A DNA stretch of 44,613 nt from the NCBI GenBank assembly GCA_017592775.1, contig JAGFNJ010000044.1, positions 1-44,613 on the forward strand, given 5' to 3'. A program made the translations under genes and the position numbers. The notes below the pieces were generated by a model. It did not search any database. It saw nothing but the letters and a program-made list of their open reading frames with translations, and was not told where the DNA came from. This DNA comes from Candidatus Accumulibacter conexus. GTDB taxonomy: Bacteria > Pseudomonadota > Gammaproteobacteria > Burkholderiales > Rhodocyclaceae. Position 1 is the first letter of the stretch; each line of letters opens with the position of its first letter. Shown piece after piece: positions 31,222 through 39,663 of the stretch.

Positions 31222-31951
31222 GCAGGCGGCCTACGGCAACCGCTGGCGACGCGTCAGCCCGGCGGCCAAGGCCAGCCTGGCGCTGGCCGGACTGCTGGCG
31301 GCATTCGTCGCCGCGACGCCGGCGGCGGCCGCTGGCGTCGCCCTGCTGCTGGCGCTGACGACGGTCGTCGGTGCCGGCGTCGCGGCTGGCGTCTACCTGC
31401 GGGTGGCGGCGCCGGCAGTCGCCTTTCTCGCCCTCGGCAGCCTGTCGCTGCTCGTCGCCGTCGGCACCGATGCCGCCGGCCACCTCTCGTGGGGGCTGGC
31501 GCCCGACGCCGCGCCACGCATCGCCGCCGTCGCCGGCCGCTCGCTGGCCTCGCTGGCAGCGTTGCTGCTGTTGGTGTTGACGACGCCGCTGCCCGACCTG
31601 ATCGGGCTGCTGCGCCGCCTGCGCGTGCCGGAAGTCCTGCTCGACCTGATGGTTCTCTGTTACCGCATGCTCTTCGTCCTCGCGACCGCCGTCCGCGACA
31701 CGCTGACCGCGCAGTCGGCCCGCCTCGGCTACGCTTCGCTGCGCCACGGCTGGCGCTCTCTCGGCCTGCTGGTCGCCAACCTCGCCGTGCAGATCTGGCA
31801 GCGGGCGCAGGCGCTGCACCTGGCGGCCATGGCGCGCAATGGCGGTGGGCCGCTGCGTTTCCTGTCGCCGGCTTTCGCCAACGCCGGCCGCGACACGCTG
31901 CTCGCCGCCGTCGCCGGCACGGCGCTGGTCGTGCTGGCGGGCCTCGCCTGA
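31211..31951 (+). CDS. cbiQ: Energy-coupling membrane protein CbiQ (T-component)
   Basis: A 246-residue membrane protein that links CbiM/CbiN to the ATPase. It has five to six hydrophobic helices and a conserved coupling region 'RMLFVLATAVRDTLTAQSAR' / 'QRAQALHLAAMARNG', in which the Ala-Arg-Gly-type motif (here 'AMARNG') contacts the ATPase groove. The start lies inside cbiN and the stop overlaps the cbiO ATG (TGATG). Confidence 0.9.
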   Translation: MLIEQAAYGNRWRRVSPAAKASLALAGLLAAFVAATPAAAAGVALLLALTTVVGAGVAAGVYLRVAAPAVAFLALGSLSLLVAVGTDAAGHLSWGLAPDAAPRIAAVAGRSLASLAALLLLVLTTPLPDLIGLLRRLRVPEVLLDLMVLCYRMLFVLATAVRDTLTAQSARLGYASLRHGWRSLGLLVANLAVQIWQRAQALHLAAMARNGGGPLRFLSPAFANAGRDTLLAAVAGTALVVLAGLA

Positions 31952-32844
31952 TGGCGAACGACCTGCTGCTCGAGGTGCAGGCCGTCGGCCACGTCTACGC
32001 CGATGGCAGCCACGGACTCGCCGACTGTTCGCTGGCCATCCGCCGCGGCAGCCGCAATGCGCTGCTCGGCGCCAACGGCTCCGGCAAGACGACGCTGCTG
32101 CTGCACCTCAACGGCCTGCTGCAGCCATCGTCGGGCTGCATCCGCATCGACGGCCAACCGCTCGACTACAGCCGCGGCGGGCTGGTTGCCCTGCGCCGGC
32201 GGGTCGGTCTGGTGTTCCAGAACCCGGACCGGCAGCTCTTCTCGGCCAACGTCTTCGAGGACGTGTCGTTCGGCCCGCTCAACCTCGGCCTCGACGAGGC
32301 CAACGTGCGCGCACGGGTGGCGCAGGCGCTGGCGGCGGTCGGCATGACCGGGCAGGCGGAGCGGCCGGTGCATCACCTGAGCTTCGGCCAGAAGAAGCGC
32401 GTCTGCATTGCCGGCGTGCTCGCCATGCAGCCCGAGCTGCTGCTGCTCGACGAGCCGATGGCCGGCCTCGACCCCGGCATGCAGGACGATCTGCTGCGTG
32501 TTCTCGACGACCTCGCGGCGCGCGGAATCAGCATCGTCCTCGCCACGCACGACGTCGATTTCGCCTACCGCTGGGCCGACGACATCCACCTGCTGGCCGC
32601 CGGCCGCTGCACCGCGTCCTTCGCTGCGGCCGAACTGCCGCAGCAGGCGGCGGCGCTGCGCGCGGCCGGACAGCCGCTGCCGACGGTCGTCGCCCTGCAC
32701 CAGGCGCTGGTCGCCCGCGGCGTGCTGCCGGCACGGCCCGTCCCCTGCGGCCTGCCGCAGTTGCTTGCCTTGCTGGCAGCGCCAGCGGCCGAGGAAGACC
32801 CCATGAACGACAGCGCACGCGTCCGGCAACGGAGTGCCGCCTGA
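31951..32844 (+). CDS. cbiO: Cobalt transporter ATPase CbiO
   Basis: A 297-residue ABC ATPase that powers the cobalt transporter. Walker A 'LLGANGSGKTTLLLHLNGLL', Q-loop 'VGLVFQNPDRQLFSANVFED', signature 'HLSFGQKKRVCIAG', Walker B 'LLLLDEPMAGLDP' and the switch His in 'LATHDVDFA' are all intact. The ~60 residues after the ABC core are typical of ECF ATPases. The start overlaps the cbiQ stop and the stop overlaps cbiF (TGATG). Confidence 0.94.
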   Translation: MANDLLLEVQAVGHVYADGSHGLADCSLAIRRGSRNALLGANGSGKTTLLLHLNGLLQPSSGCIRIDGQPLDYSRGGLVALRRRVGLVFQNPDRQLFSANVFEDVSFGPLNLGLDEANVRARVAQALAAVGMTGQAERPVHHLSFGQKKRVCIAGVLAMQPELLLLDEPMAGLDPGMQDDLLRVLDDLAARGISIVLATHDVDFAYRWADDIHLLAAGRCTASFAAAELPQQAAALRAAGQPLPTVVALHQALVARGVLPARPVPCGLPQLLALLAAPAAEEDPMNDSARVRQRSAA

Positions 32845-33632
32845 TGGCCGGCAAGGTCTGGTTCGTCGGCGCCGGCCCGGGCGACCCCGACCTGATCACC
32901 GTCAAGGGCCGCAAGCTGCTCGAGGGAGCCGGCGCCATCCTCTACGCCGGCTCGCTGGTCGACCAGGCGGCGACGTTCTTCGCCCCGGCCGGCTGCACGA
33001 TCCGCGATTCGAAGGACATGACGCTGGCCGAGATGACCGACTGGCTGCTCGACCAGGCGGCACGGCACGCCACCGTCGTCCGCCTGCAGACCGGCGACCC
33101 CGGCCTCTACGGCGCACTGATCGAGATGACGCGGCCGCTGACCGCCGCCGGCATCGACTGGGCGGTGGTTCCCGGCGTGTCGTCGGCGCTGGCTGCAGCC
33201 GCCGCCGCCGGCGAGACGCTGACCCTGCCCGAGGTGACGCAGACGGTGATCCTCACCCGCGTCGCCGGGCGCACGCCAATGCCGGCCGGCGAAGAGCTCG
33301 AGGCGCTCGCCGCGCACCGCACGACGCTCTGCATCTTCCTCTCGATCACCCTGCTGCACCGTGTGCAGGAGGCGCTGCGCGCCGCCGGCTGGGCCGAGGA
33401 CGCACCGATCCTGGTGGTGCAGAAGGCGAGCTGGCCGGGCGCGGAACGGATCGTCCGCGGCACCCTCGCCGACATCAAGCAGAAGTGCCAGGCACAACGG
33501 ATCGCCGCGCAGGCGATGATCATCGCCTCGCCGACGCTGGGTGCCGCCGACTGGCCCGACCTCGCCCGTTCCAAGCTCTACGACCCCGCCTTCTCCCACC
33601 GCTTCCGCAAAGCCAGCGAGCCCCAGCCATGA
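32844..33632 (+). CDS. cbiF: Cobalt-precorrin-4 C11-methyltransferase
   Basis: A 262-residue SAM-dependent tetrapyrrole methylase that methylates C11 of cobalt-precorrin-4 (CbiF/CobM). 'KVWFVGAGPGDPDLITVKGR' carries the GxGxGD SAM loop; 'ILYAGSLVDQ', 'RLQTGDPGLYGALIEM' and 'VVPGVSSALAAAAA' are diagnostic for this branch. The length is normal. The stop overlaps the cbiX start (ATGA). Confidence 0.93.
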   Translation: MAGKVWFVGAGPGDPDLITVKGRKLLEGAGAILYAGSLVDQAATFFAPAGCTIRDSKDMTLAEMTDWLLDQAARHATVVRLQTGDPGLYGALIEMTRPLTAAGIDWAVVPGVSSALAAAAAAGETLTLPEVTQTVILTRVAGRTPMPAGEELEALAAHRTTLCIFLSITLLHRVQEALRAAGWAEDAPILVVQKASWPGAERIVRGTLADIKQKCQAQRIAAQAMIIASPTLGAADWPDLARSKLYDPAFSHRFRKASEPQP

Positions 33633-34558
33633 TATCGGACACCAGCATCCTCCTCGTCGGCCACGGTTCGCGCAACCGTGACGGCAACCGCGAAACCCTG
33701 CATTTCGCCGCCCAGTGGCGCGAGCAGCATCCCGACTGGCGCATCGAGGTGTGCTTCATCGAGCACGCCGAAGTGCTGCTCGATGAGGGACTCGATCGCG
33801 CCGCCCGCGACACGCGGCGCGTCCTACTCATCCCCTTCATCCTCAATGCCGCCGGCCACGTCAAGATGGAGCTGCCGGCGGCGCTCAACCGCGCCCGCCT
33901 GCGCCACCCAGGTGTCGAGTTCGCCGTCACGCCGCACCTCGGCATGGGACGCCCGATCTTCTCTGTCCTGCAGGCGCAGCTCGAGCGGCTGATGAAGCAG
34001 CTGGCGGTGCCCGATCCACGGAGCACCGGCGTCATCCTGCTCGGCCGCGGCTCGTCGGACGCCGGCGCCAACGGCGAACTGGCGAAGATGGCGCGCTGGA
34101 TCTTCGAGGCCAGCGAGCACGACCTCGTCGACCTGGCGTTCACCGGCATCACCTGGCCGCGACTGGAAACCGCGGTGCAGCGGCAGGCGCGGCTGGGAAT
34201 GACGCAGATCTGCATCGTTCCGGTGTATCTGTTCACCGGCGTCCTGATCGAGCGCATCAAGCTGCAGGTCGAGCGCCTGCAGCGGCAGTACCCGCAGATC
34301 GCCTTCGCCCTCGGTACGCATTTCGGTTTCGAGCGCGGCATCTTCGCGCTGCTCGACGCCAAGGTCGAAGGACAGGGACTGCCCGAATGCCGCATGCTCG
34401 AGTGCGACGGCTGCAAGTATCGCGAACTCGCCGAGGACGGACACCTGCCCGACCACAGCCATACCGCGACCGGTGGCGGGCAGCACGACCATGATCGGGA
34501 TCATGGACAGCCGGCGGCGCACGCGCATCATCACGGCTGTTCGCACAAACCCGCCTGA
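33629..34558 (+). CDS. cbiX: Sirohydrochlorin cobaltochelatase, long form with His-rich tail
   Basis: A 309-residue enzyme that inserts Co2+ into sirohydrochlorin, the first committed step of the anaerobic route. Two CbiX half-domains are visible: residues 1-~125 ('ILLVGHGSRNRDGNRETLHF', ending 'PFILNAAGHVKMELP' with the metal His) and ~135-260 ('GVILLGRGSSDAGANGELAK', 'VPVYLFTGVLIERIK'). Then come 'CRMLECDGCKYRE', a Cys triplet that can bind metal or an Fe-S centre, and a His/Asp-rich tail ('DHSHTATGGGQHDHDRDHG' and 'AHAHHHGCSH') for cobalt storage or handling. 'CbiX-long' is known from other bacteria; the tail here is rich. Confidence 0.93.
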   Translation: MISDTSILLVGHGSRNRDGNRETLHFAAQWREQHPDWRIEVCFIEHAEVLLDEGLDRAARDTRRVLLIPFILNAAGHVKMELPAALNRARLRHPGVEFAVTPHLGMGRPIFSVLQAQLERLMKQLAVPDPRSTGVILLGRGSSDAGANGELAKMARWIFEASEHDLVDLAFTGITWPRLETAVQRQARLGMTQICIVPVYLFTGVLIERIKLQVERLQRQYPQIAFALGTHFGFERGIFALLDAKVEGQGLPECRMLECDGCKYRELAEDGHLPDHSHTATGGGQHDHDRDHGQPAAHAHHHGCSHKPA

Positions 34559-34575
34559 AGACCCGGAGACACGCC

Positions 34576-35253
34576 ATGACCAGCAACGCCATCACCGAAC
34601 AGCTCACCGCCGCCGGCCGAGCCATCGAGCACGATTCCTTCGCCATCATCGACGCCGAAGTCGGCCCGCACGGCTACAGCGAGGAGCAGTGGCCGCTCGT
34701 GCGGCGAATGATCCACGCCAACGCCGATTTCGAGTTCAACGGCCTCGCCGCCTTCCACCCCGATGCCATGCGCGCCGGCCTCGCTGCCGTCCTCAGCGGT
34801 CCGCGAGGGATCGTCGCCGACGTCGAGATGATCTGCGTCGGCCTCTCGGCGCCCCGGCTGCAGCACTTCGGACTGAGCCCGCGGCACTACATTTCCGACG
34901 CCGACGTCATCGAGCGGGCGCGCGCCGAGAACACGACCCGCGCCGTGCAGGCGATGCGCAAGGCGTGGCGGCGGGGCGAACTCGACGGCGCGATCGTCGG
35001 CATCGGCAACGCGCCGACGGCGCTGATCGAGATCGTGCGACTGATCCGCGAGCACGACGTGCGGCCGGCTCTGGTCATCGGCATGCCGGTTGGTTTCGTC
35101 TCGGCGGCCGAGTCGAAGGATCTGCTGCGCACGCTCGGCGAAGTGCCGTGGATCACGGTCAAGGGACGCAAGGGTGGTTCGACGCTGGTCGTCGCCGCCA
35201 TCCATGCGCTGCTGTCGCTCGCCGAGGCGACGCAGAAACAACGGGCGGCATGA
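34576..35253 (+). CDS. cbiC: Precorrin-8X / cobalt-precorrin-8 methylmutase
   Basis: A 225-residue enzyme that moves the C11 methyl group to C12, giving (cobalt-)hydrogenobyrinic acid. The catalytic His is in 'RRMIHANADFEFNGLAAFHP' (His47); 'GPRGIVADVEMICVGLS', 'ENTTRAVQAM' and 'IGMPVGFVSAAESKDLL' are family motifs. ATG 34576 follows GGAG at 34564-34567, eight bases upstream. The stop overlaps cbiD (ATGA). Confidence 0.94.
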   Translation: MTSNAITEQLTAAGRAIEHDSFAIIDAEVGPHGYSEEQWPLVRRMIHANADFEFNGLAAFHPDAMRAGLAAVLSGPRGIVADVEMICVGLSAPRLQHFGLSPRHYISDADVIERARAENTTRAVQAMRKAWRRGELDGAIVGIGNAPTALIEIVRLIREHDVRPALVIGMPVGFVSAAESKDLLRTLGEVPWITVKGRKGGSTLVVAAIHALLSLAEATQKQRAA

Positions 35254-36392
35254 GCGAGAAGGTCCGCAAGGGCGACACCCGGCGCACGCGCGGCAACCGG
35301 ACCGGCTTCACCACCGGCGCCTGCTCGGCGGCGGCGGCGCGCGCAGCGACCTGCGGGCTGCTCGGCGGCGCCGTGCCGGCGAGCGTCGTCTGCCGGCTGC
35401 CGAACGGTCGTGAGGTCATTTTCGCCGTCATCGACGGCCGCGTCGACGGCGAAGGCAGCGACCGTGTCGCCCATGCGGCCGTCGTCAAGGACGCGGGCGA
35501 CGACCCCGACGCGACGCACGGCGCCCACCTCACCGCCGACGTCCGCCGGCTGCCGCAGCGCGCCGGCGAGATCAGCCTGTGCGGCGGGCCCGGCGTCGGC
35601 GTCGTCACGCGCGAGGGGCTCGGTCTGGCGGTCGGCGGGCCGGCGATCAACCCGGTGCCGCAGCGGAACATCCGCGACAACGTGCGCGCCGTCGCCGCCG
35701 ACATCCTGGCGGTCGATGGCATCGAGGTGCGCATCTCGGTGCCCGGCGGCGAGCAGATGGCGAAGAAGACGCTGAACGCCCGCCTCGGGATCCTCGACGG
35801 CATCTCGATCCTCGGCACCACCGGCATCGTCCGGCCCTACTCGACCGCCGCCTTTCGCGCCAGCGTCGTGCAGGCGATCGACGTCGCCGCCGCGCAGGGG
35901 CAGAGCAGCGTCGTCCTCACCACCGGCGGCCGCAGCGAGAAGTTCGCCATGCGCCAGTTGCCGGCGCTCGACGAGGCCTGCTTCGTGCAGATGGGCGACT
36001 TCGTCAAGGCCGCCTTCACCGCCGCCATCAAGCGCCGGATGCGCGCGGTCCATGTCGGCGCGATGGTCGGCAAGCTGACCAAGATGAGCCAGGGGCTGGC
36101 GGTCACCCATGCCTGGCGGGCCGAGGTGGACCGCGAGATCCTCGCCGACGCGGCGCGCGCCGTCGCCGCCCCGGCCGACCTGATCGCCGACATCCGGGCC
36201 GCCGAAACGGCCCGCTTCGCCGCCGAGAAGCTCGCCGTCCTCGGACTGACGGTTCCCTTCCACCGTGAGCTGGCGAGTCGGGCGATCCGCAGCCTCAAGC
36301 GCCAGTACCCCGGCGACTATCGGCTGTCGATACTGGTCTGCGACTTCGAGGGTCGCTTCATCTGCCGCGTCGATGAACATGAAGCACTCTGA
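35250..36392 (+). CDS. cbiD: Cobalt-precorrin-5B C1-methyltransferase
   Basis: A 380-residue enzyme specific to the anaerobic pathway. The N-terminus 'RTGFTTGACSAAAARAA' is the hallmark of CbiD; 'GGPGVGVVTREGLGLAVGGP' and 'INPVPQRNIRDNV', 'GTTGIVRPYS' and 'GAMVGKLTKMSQG' follow in the usual order. Its presence, with cbiX and cbiG, fixes the cluster as cobalt-early. The 3' end overlaps cbiET by 20 bases. Confidence 0.94.
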   Translation: MSEKVRKGDTRRTRGNRTGFTTGACSAAAARAATCGLLGGAVPASVVCRLPNGREVIFAVIDGRVDGEGSDRVAHAAVVKDAGDDPDATHGAHLTADVRRLPQRAGEISLCGGPGVGVVTREGLGLAVGGPAINPVPQRNIRDNVRAVAADILAVDGIEVRISVPGGEQMAKKTLNARLGILDGISILGTTGIVRPYSTAAFRASVVQAIDVAAAQGQSSVVLTTGGRSEKFAMRQLPALDEACFVQMGDFVKAAFTAAIKRRMRAVHVGAMVGKLTKMSQGLAVTHAWRAEVDREILADAARAVAAPADLIADIRAAETARFAAEKLAVLGLTVPFHRELASRAIRSLKRQYPGDYRLSILVCDFEGRFICRVDEHEAL

Positions 36393-37689
36393 GCCGGCAC
36401 CGCGGCCGACCTGTACCGTCGTCGGCATCCTCGACGACGGCTGGCGCGGCCTCTCCGGCAGCGCGCGTGACTGCCTGCGCGCCGCCGCGCTGGTGATCGG
36501 CGTCGAGCGGACGCTGCAGCTCGTGCGGCATGAACTGGCAGCGCGCAGCGAACTGCGCGCGCTCGACGGCGCCCTGGTGCTGTGCCCGGGCTGGATTCGC
36601 GACGCCCTCGCCGCCGGCCGCAGCGTCGCCGTGCTGGCGACCGGCGACCCGCTCTGCCACGGAATCGGCAGCACCCTGATCGACCGCCTGCCTGGATTGC
36701 CGGTCGCCGTGCTGCCGGCGCCATCGACGCTGCAGATCGCCTGCGCGCGCTTCGGCAAGGCCTGGCAGGAGGTGAAGATCGCTTCCTGCCACACCTTAGA
36801 TGCCGGCGAATGGACCGTCGGCGCGACCCCGGAGCACGGCCTCTACCCGGTGCTGCGGGCGATCGCGCTGCACCGCCGCGTCTTCGTCTTCACCAGTCCG
36901 GCCAACGACCCGGCGCGGCTGGCGCGCGCGCTGCTCGCCGCCGGCCATGGCGACGGGCTGCGCCTGTCGGTCGCCAGCCGCCTGCTGCTGCCGGACGAGA
37001 CGCTGCACGCGCAACTGTCGGCGGCAACAGCGGCGACGATGGACTTTGCCGAGCCGAGCGTCGTCCTCGTCGAACGCGATGAACTGCCGGCCGGTCCGGC
37101 GTTCGGCCGCGAGGACGACGAGTACCTGCAGCGCACGCCGGCCAACGGGCTGATCACCAAGCTCGAGGCGCGTGCCGTGTCGCTCGCCAAGCTGCGCCTG
37201 ACGGCGGCGGCAACCGTCTGGGACATCGGCGCCGGCTCCGGAGCGGTCGGTCTCGAATGCGCGCGACTGGCGCCGCACGGCCACGTCTGGGCAATCGAGA
37301 AGAATGCCGCCGACGCCGCCATCGCGCGCGCCAACGCCGCCCGCCTGCGCGTCGGCAACTACACCCTGATCGAGGGCCGGGCGCCTGCCGGCCTTGCCGG
37401 CTGGCCCGACCCGGACGCCGTCTTCATCGGCGGCTCCGGCGGCGAACTCGGCGAGCTGATCCGCCTCATCCTCGACCGCCTGCGACCGGGCGGCCGGCTG
37501 GTGATGAACTTCGTCACCCTCGAGAACCTGGCCACCGCGACCAGCACCCTGCAGGCTGCCAGCGCCGCCTGGGAGGTCGTCCAGCTGCAGGCCAGCCGCA
37601 GCCAGCCGATTCTCGACCTGCACCGGCTGGCGGCGCAGAACCCGGTCTGGATCGTCACCGCCCGCCACTCTGAAAAGGAACCTGCATGA
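36373..37689 (+). CDS. cbiET: Fused C5/C15-methyltransferase and decarboxylase CbiE-CbiT
   Basis: A 438-residue fusion (CobL-like). Residues ~10-225 are the CbiE tetrapyrrole methylase: 'GILDDGWRGLSGSARDCLRA', 'VAVLATGDPLCHGIGSTLID' and 'VLPAPSTLQIACARFGKAWQ'. Residues ~250-438 are CbiT: 'TKLEARAVSLAKLRL', SAM motif I 'VWDIGAGSGAVGLECARL', 'FIGGSGGELGELI'. It methylates C5 and C15 and removes the C12 acetate carboxyl. ATG 36373 lies inside cbiD (ATG 36379 is also possible); the stop overlaps cbiL (ATGA). Confidence 0.92.
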   Translation: MNMKHSEPAPRPTCTVVGILDDGWRGLSGSARDCLRAAALVIGVERTLQLVRHELAARSELRALDGALVLCPGWIRDALAAGRSVAVLATGDPLCHGIGSTLIDRLPGLPVAVLPAPSTLQIACARFGKAWQEVKIASCHTLDAGEWTVGATPEHGLYPVLRAIALHRRVFVFTSPANDPARLARALLAAGHGDGLRLSVASRLLLPDETLHAQLSAATAATMDFAEPSVVLVERDELPAGPAFGREDDEYLQRTPANGLITKLEARAVSLAKLRLTAAATVWDIGAGSGAVGLECARLAPHGHVWAIEKNAADAAIARANAARLRVGNYTLIEGRAPAGLAGWPDPDAVFIGGSGGELGELIRLILDRLRPGGRLVMNFVTLENLATATSTLQAASAAWEVVQLQASRSQPILDLHRLAAQNPVWIVTARHSEKEPA

Positions 37690-38483
37690 GCGCCCCCCCC
37701 CGTTACGGCAAGCTGATCGGCGCCTCGCTCGGCCCCGGCGACCCGCAGATGATCACCCGCCGCGCCTGGACGGCGCTGCAGTCCGGCGCCCGCTGGCTGT
37801 ACCCGGTGAAGAAGGCCGAGGAGTCGTCGTACGCGCTGGCGATCGTCGAGCGCGGCGGCCTCGCCATTCCGGCCGACGCCGAGCAGCTCGTCTTCCCGAT
37901 GACGCGCGACCCGGAGATCCTCGGCAAGGCCTGGGCACGCGCCGCAGTGCGTACCGTCGAACTGCTCGCCGAGGGCCGCGACCTGCTGTTCCTCGTCGAG
38001 GGCGACGCGTCGACCTTCTCGACCTTCGGCCACCTCGCCCGCGTCGTCCGCGAACTGGCGCCGCAGGTCGAGGTGGAGACGATTCCCGGCGTCTCCTCGT
38101 TCGCCGCCGCCGCCGCAGCGACCGGCACGACGCTCGCCGAGGAGGACGAGACCTTCGCCATCATTCCCGCCGCCTACGGCGTCGCGGTCATCGACCAGTT
38201 GCTCGACGAGTTCGACACGCTGGCGCTGCTGAAGGTCAAGCCGCTGCTCGACGAGATCATCGAACTGCTCGCGCGCCGCGACCTGCTGGCCACCTCGTGC
38301 TTCATCGAGAAGGTCGGTGCGCCCGACGAGCGGGTCGTGCGCGACCTCGACAGCCTCCGCGGCAGCAAGGCCAACTACCTGTCGCTGCTGCTGGTACAGA
38401 ACCCAAAGCGGCAGCGCGGCGAACTGCGACGCGGCTGCCGCAGCCGCCAGGAAGCGGCGGCCGCCGCCGCTGCCGGCGACTGA
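37686..38483 (+). CDS. cbiL: Cobalt-precorrin-2 C20-methyltransferase
   Basis: A 265-residue SAM-dependent methylase (CbiL/CobI). 'GKLIGASLGPGDPQMITRRA' holds the SAM loop; 'RWLYPVKK', 'LLFLVEGDASTFSTFGHLAR' and 'TIPGVSSFAAAAAATGTTLA' are typical. The C-terminal ~25 residues are Arg/Ala-rich ('RGELRRGCRSRQEAAAAA') and probably disordered. A 25-bp gap separates it from cbiG. Confidence 0.92.
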   Translation: MSAPPRYGKLIGASLGPGDPQMITRRAWTALQSGARWLYPVKKAEESSYALAIVERGGLAIPADAEQLVFPMTRDPEILGKAWARAAVRTVELLAEGRDLLFLVEGDASTFSTFGHLARVVRELAPQVEVETIPGVSSFAAAAAATGTTLAEEDETFAIIPAAYGVAVIDQLLDEFDTLALLKVKPLLDEIIELLARRDLLATSCFIEKVGAPDERVVRDLDSLRGSKANYLSLLLVQNPKRQRGELRRGCRSRQEAAAAAAAGD

Positions 38484-38508
38484 TGGCCGCCAGCCGGAGC
38501 ATGCGGCG

Positions 38509-39663
38509 ATGAGGATCGCCGTCGTCGCCATCACGCGCCACGGCATCGCGCTCGCCGGCCGCGTCGTCGCCGCCCTGCCCGGCGCCCAGCTCTTCGCCCC
38601 CGACAAGTTCCGCGCCGCGGCCGAGAACGCCGCCGCCGGCGCCGCGCACTGCTATGCGGGCAAGGTCGGCGACCAAGTGCCGGCGCTCTTCGCCGGCTTC
38701 GACGGCATCGTCGCCATCGTCTCGCTCGGCGCCGTCGTCCGCCTGATCGCGCCGCACCTGCGGAGCAAGGAGAGCGACCCGGCGGTGGTCGTCATCGACG
38801 AGGCCGGCCGCTTCGCGATTCCCGTGCTCTCCGGCCACCTCGGCGGCGCCAACGCACTCGCCGGACACCTGGCGACGGCGCTCGCCGCGACACCGGTGCT
38901 GACCACCGCGTCGGACGCCCGCGCGACGATCGCCGTCGATCTGCTCGGACGCGAACTCGGCTGGGAGTTTCTGGCGAGCCATGCCGAACTGGTCCACTGC
39001 AGCGCGGCGATGGTCAACGACGAGCCGGTGGCGCTGGTCCAGGAAGCCGGCGGCACGGACTGGTGGACCAGGCATGCCAACGGGCGCAGCGGTCCGCTGC
39101 CGGCGAACGTGCAGCGCTTCGCCCGGGTTGAGGACGTCGCCATCGACGATTTCGCCGCCGTCCTCTGGATCAGCCGCCGCGCCATGCCCGCCGACCTCGC
39201 CGCCCGCCTGGCCGGCCGCTGCGTCCGCTACCGGCCGCCGCCGCAGCCCGCCGGCGCCGTGCCGGCAACAGCGCTGGCGATCGGCATCGGCTGCGACCGC
39301 GGCACTCCGGCCAGCACCATCGCGCAGGCGATCAACGAAGCGCTCGCCGCCTGCGGCGGCACGATCATGGATGTGCGCGCGGTCGCCTCGATCGACCTCA
39401 AGGCCGACGAGCCGGGACTCGCCGAAGTGGCGCGCGCGAACTGCTGGACCGTCGCCTTCTATCCGGCAGCCGAACTGGCGATGATCGCCGTGCCCAATCC
39501 CTCGCCAACCGTGCAGCGCCACACCGGCACGCCGTCGGTCTCGGAGGCGGCGGCCCTGCTCGCCGCCGGCACCGACAGCCACAACCTGCTCATCGAAAAA
39601 CACCGGCTGCGCGGCCCCGACGGGCGCAACGCCACCGTCTCCATCGCCAGGATCCCTGCATGA
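38509..39663 (+). CDS. cbiG: Cobalt-precorrin-5A hydrolase CbiG
   Basis: A 384-residue enzyme that opens the delta-lactone of cobalt-precorrin-5A and releases acetaldehyde. The N-terminal domain has 'RIAVVAITRHGIALAGRVVA' and 'FDGIVAIVSLGAVVRLIAPH', then 'SDPAVVVIDEAGRFAIPVLS' and 'GHLGGANALA'. The C-terminal domain has 'ALAIGIGCDRGTPASTIAQA' and 'SIDLKADEPGLAEVA'. Both halves needed for function are present. ATG 38509 is chosen for the conserved N-terminus; the ribosome binding site is modest. Overlaps cbiH (ATGA). Confidence 0.92.
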   Translation: MRIAVVAITRHGIALAGRVVAALPGAQLFAPDKFRAAAENAAAGAAHCYAGKVGDQVPALFAGFDGIVAIVSLGAVVRLIAPHLRSKESDPAVVVIDEAGRFAIPVLSGHLGGANALAGHLATALAATPVLTTASDARATIAVDLLGRELGWEFLASHAELVHCSAAMVNDEPVALVQEAGGTDWWTRHANGRSGPLPANVQRFARVEDVAIDDFAAVLWISRRAMPADLAARLAGRCVRYRPPPQPAGAVPATALAIGIGCDRGTPASTIAQAINEALAACGGTIMDVRAVASIDLKADEPGLAEVARANCWTVAFYPAAELAMIAVPNPSPTVQRHTGTPSVSEAAALLAAGTDSHNLLIEKHRLRGPDGRNATVSIARIPA

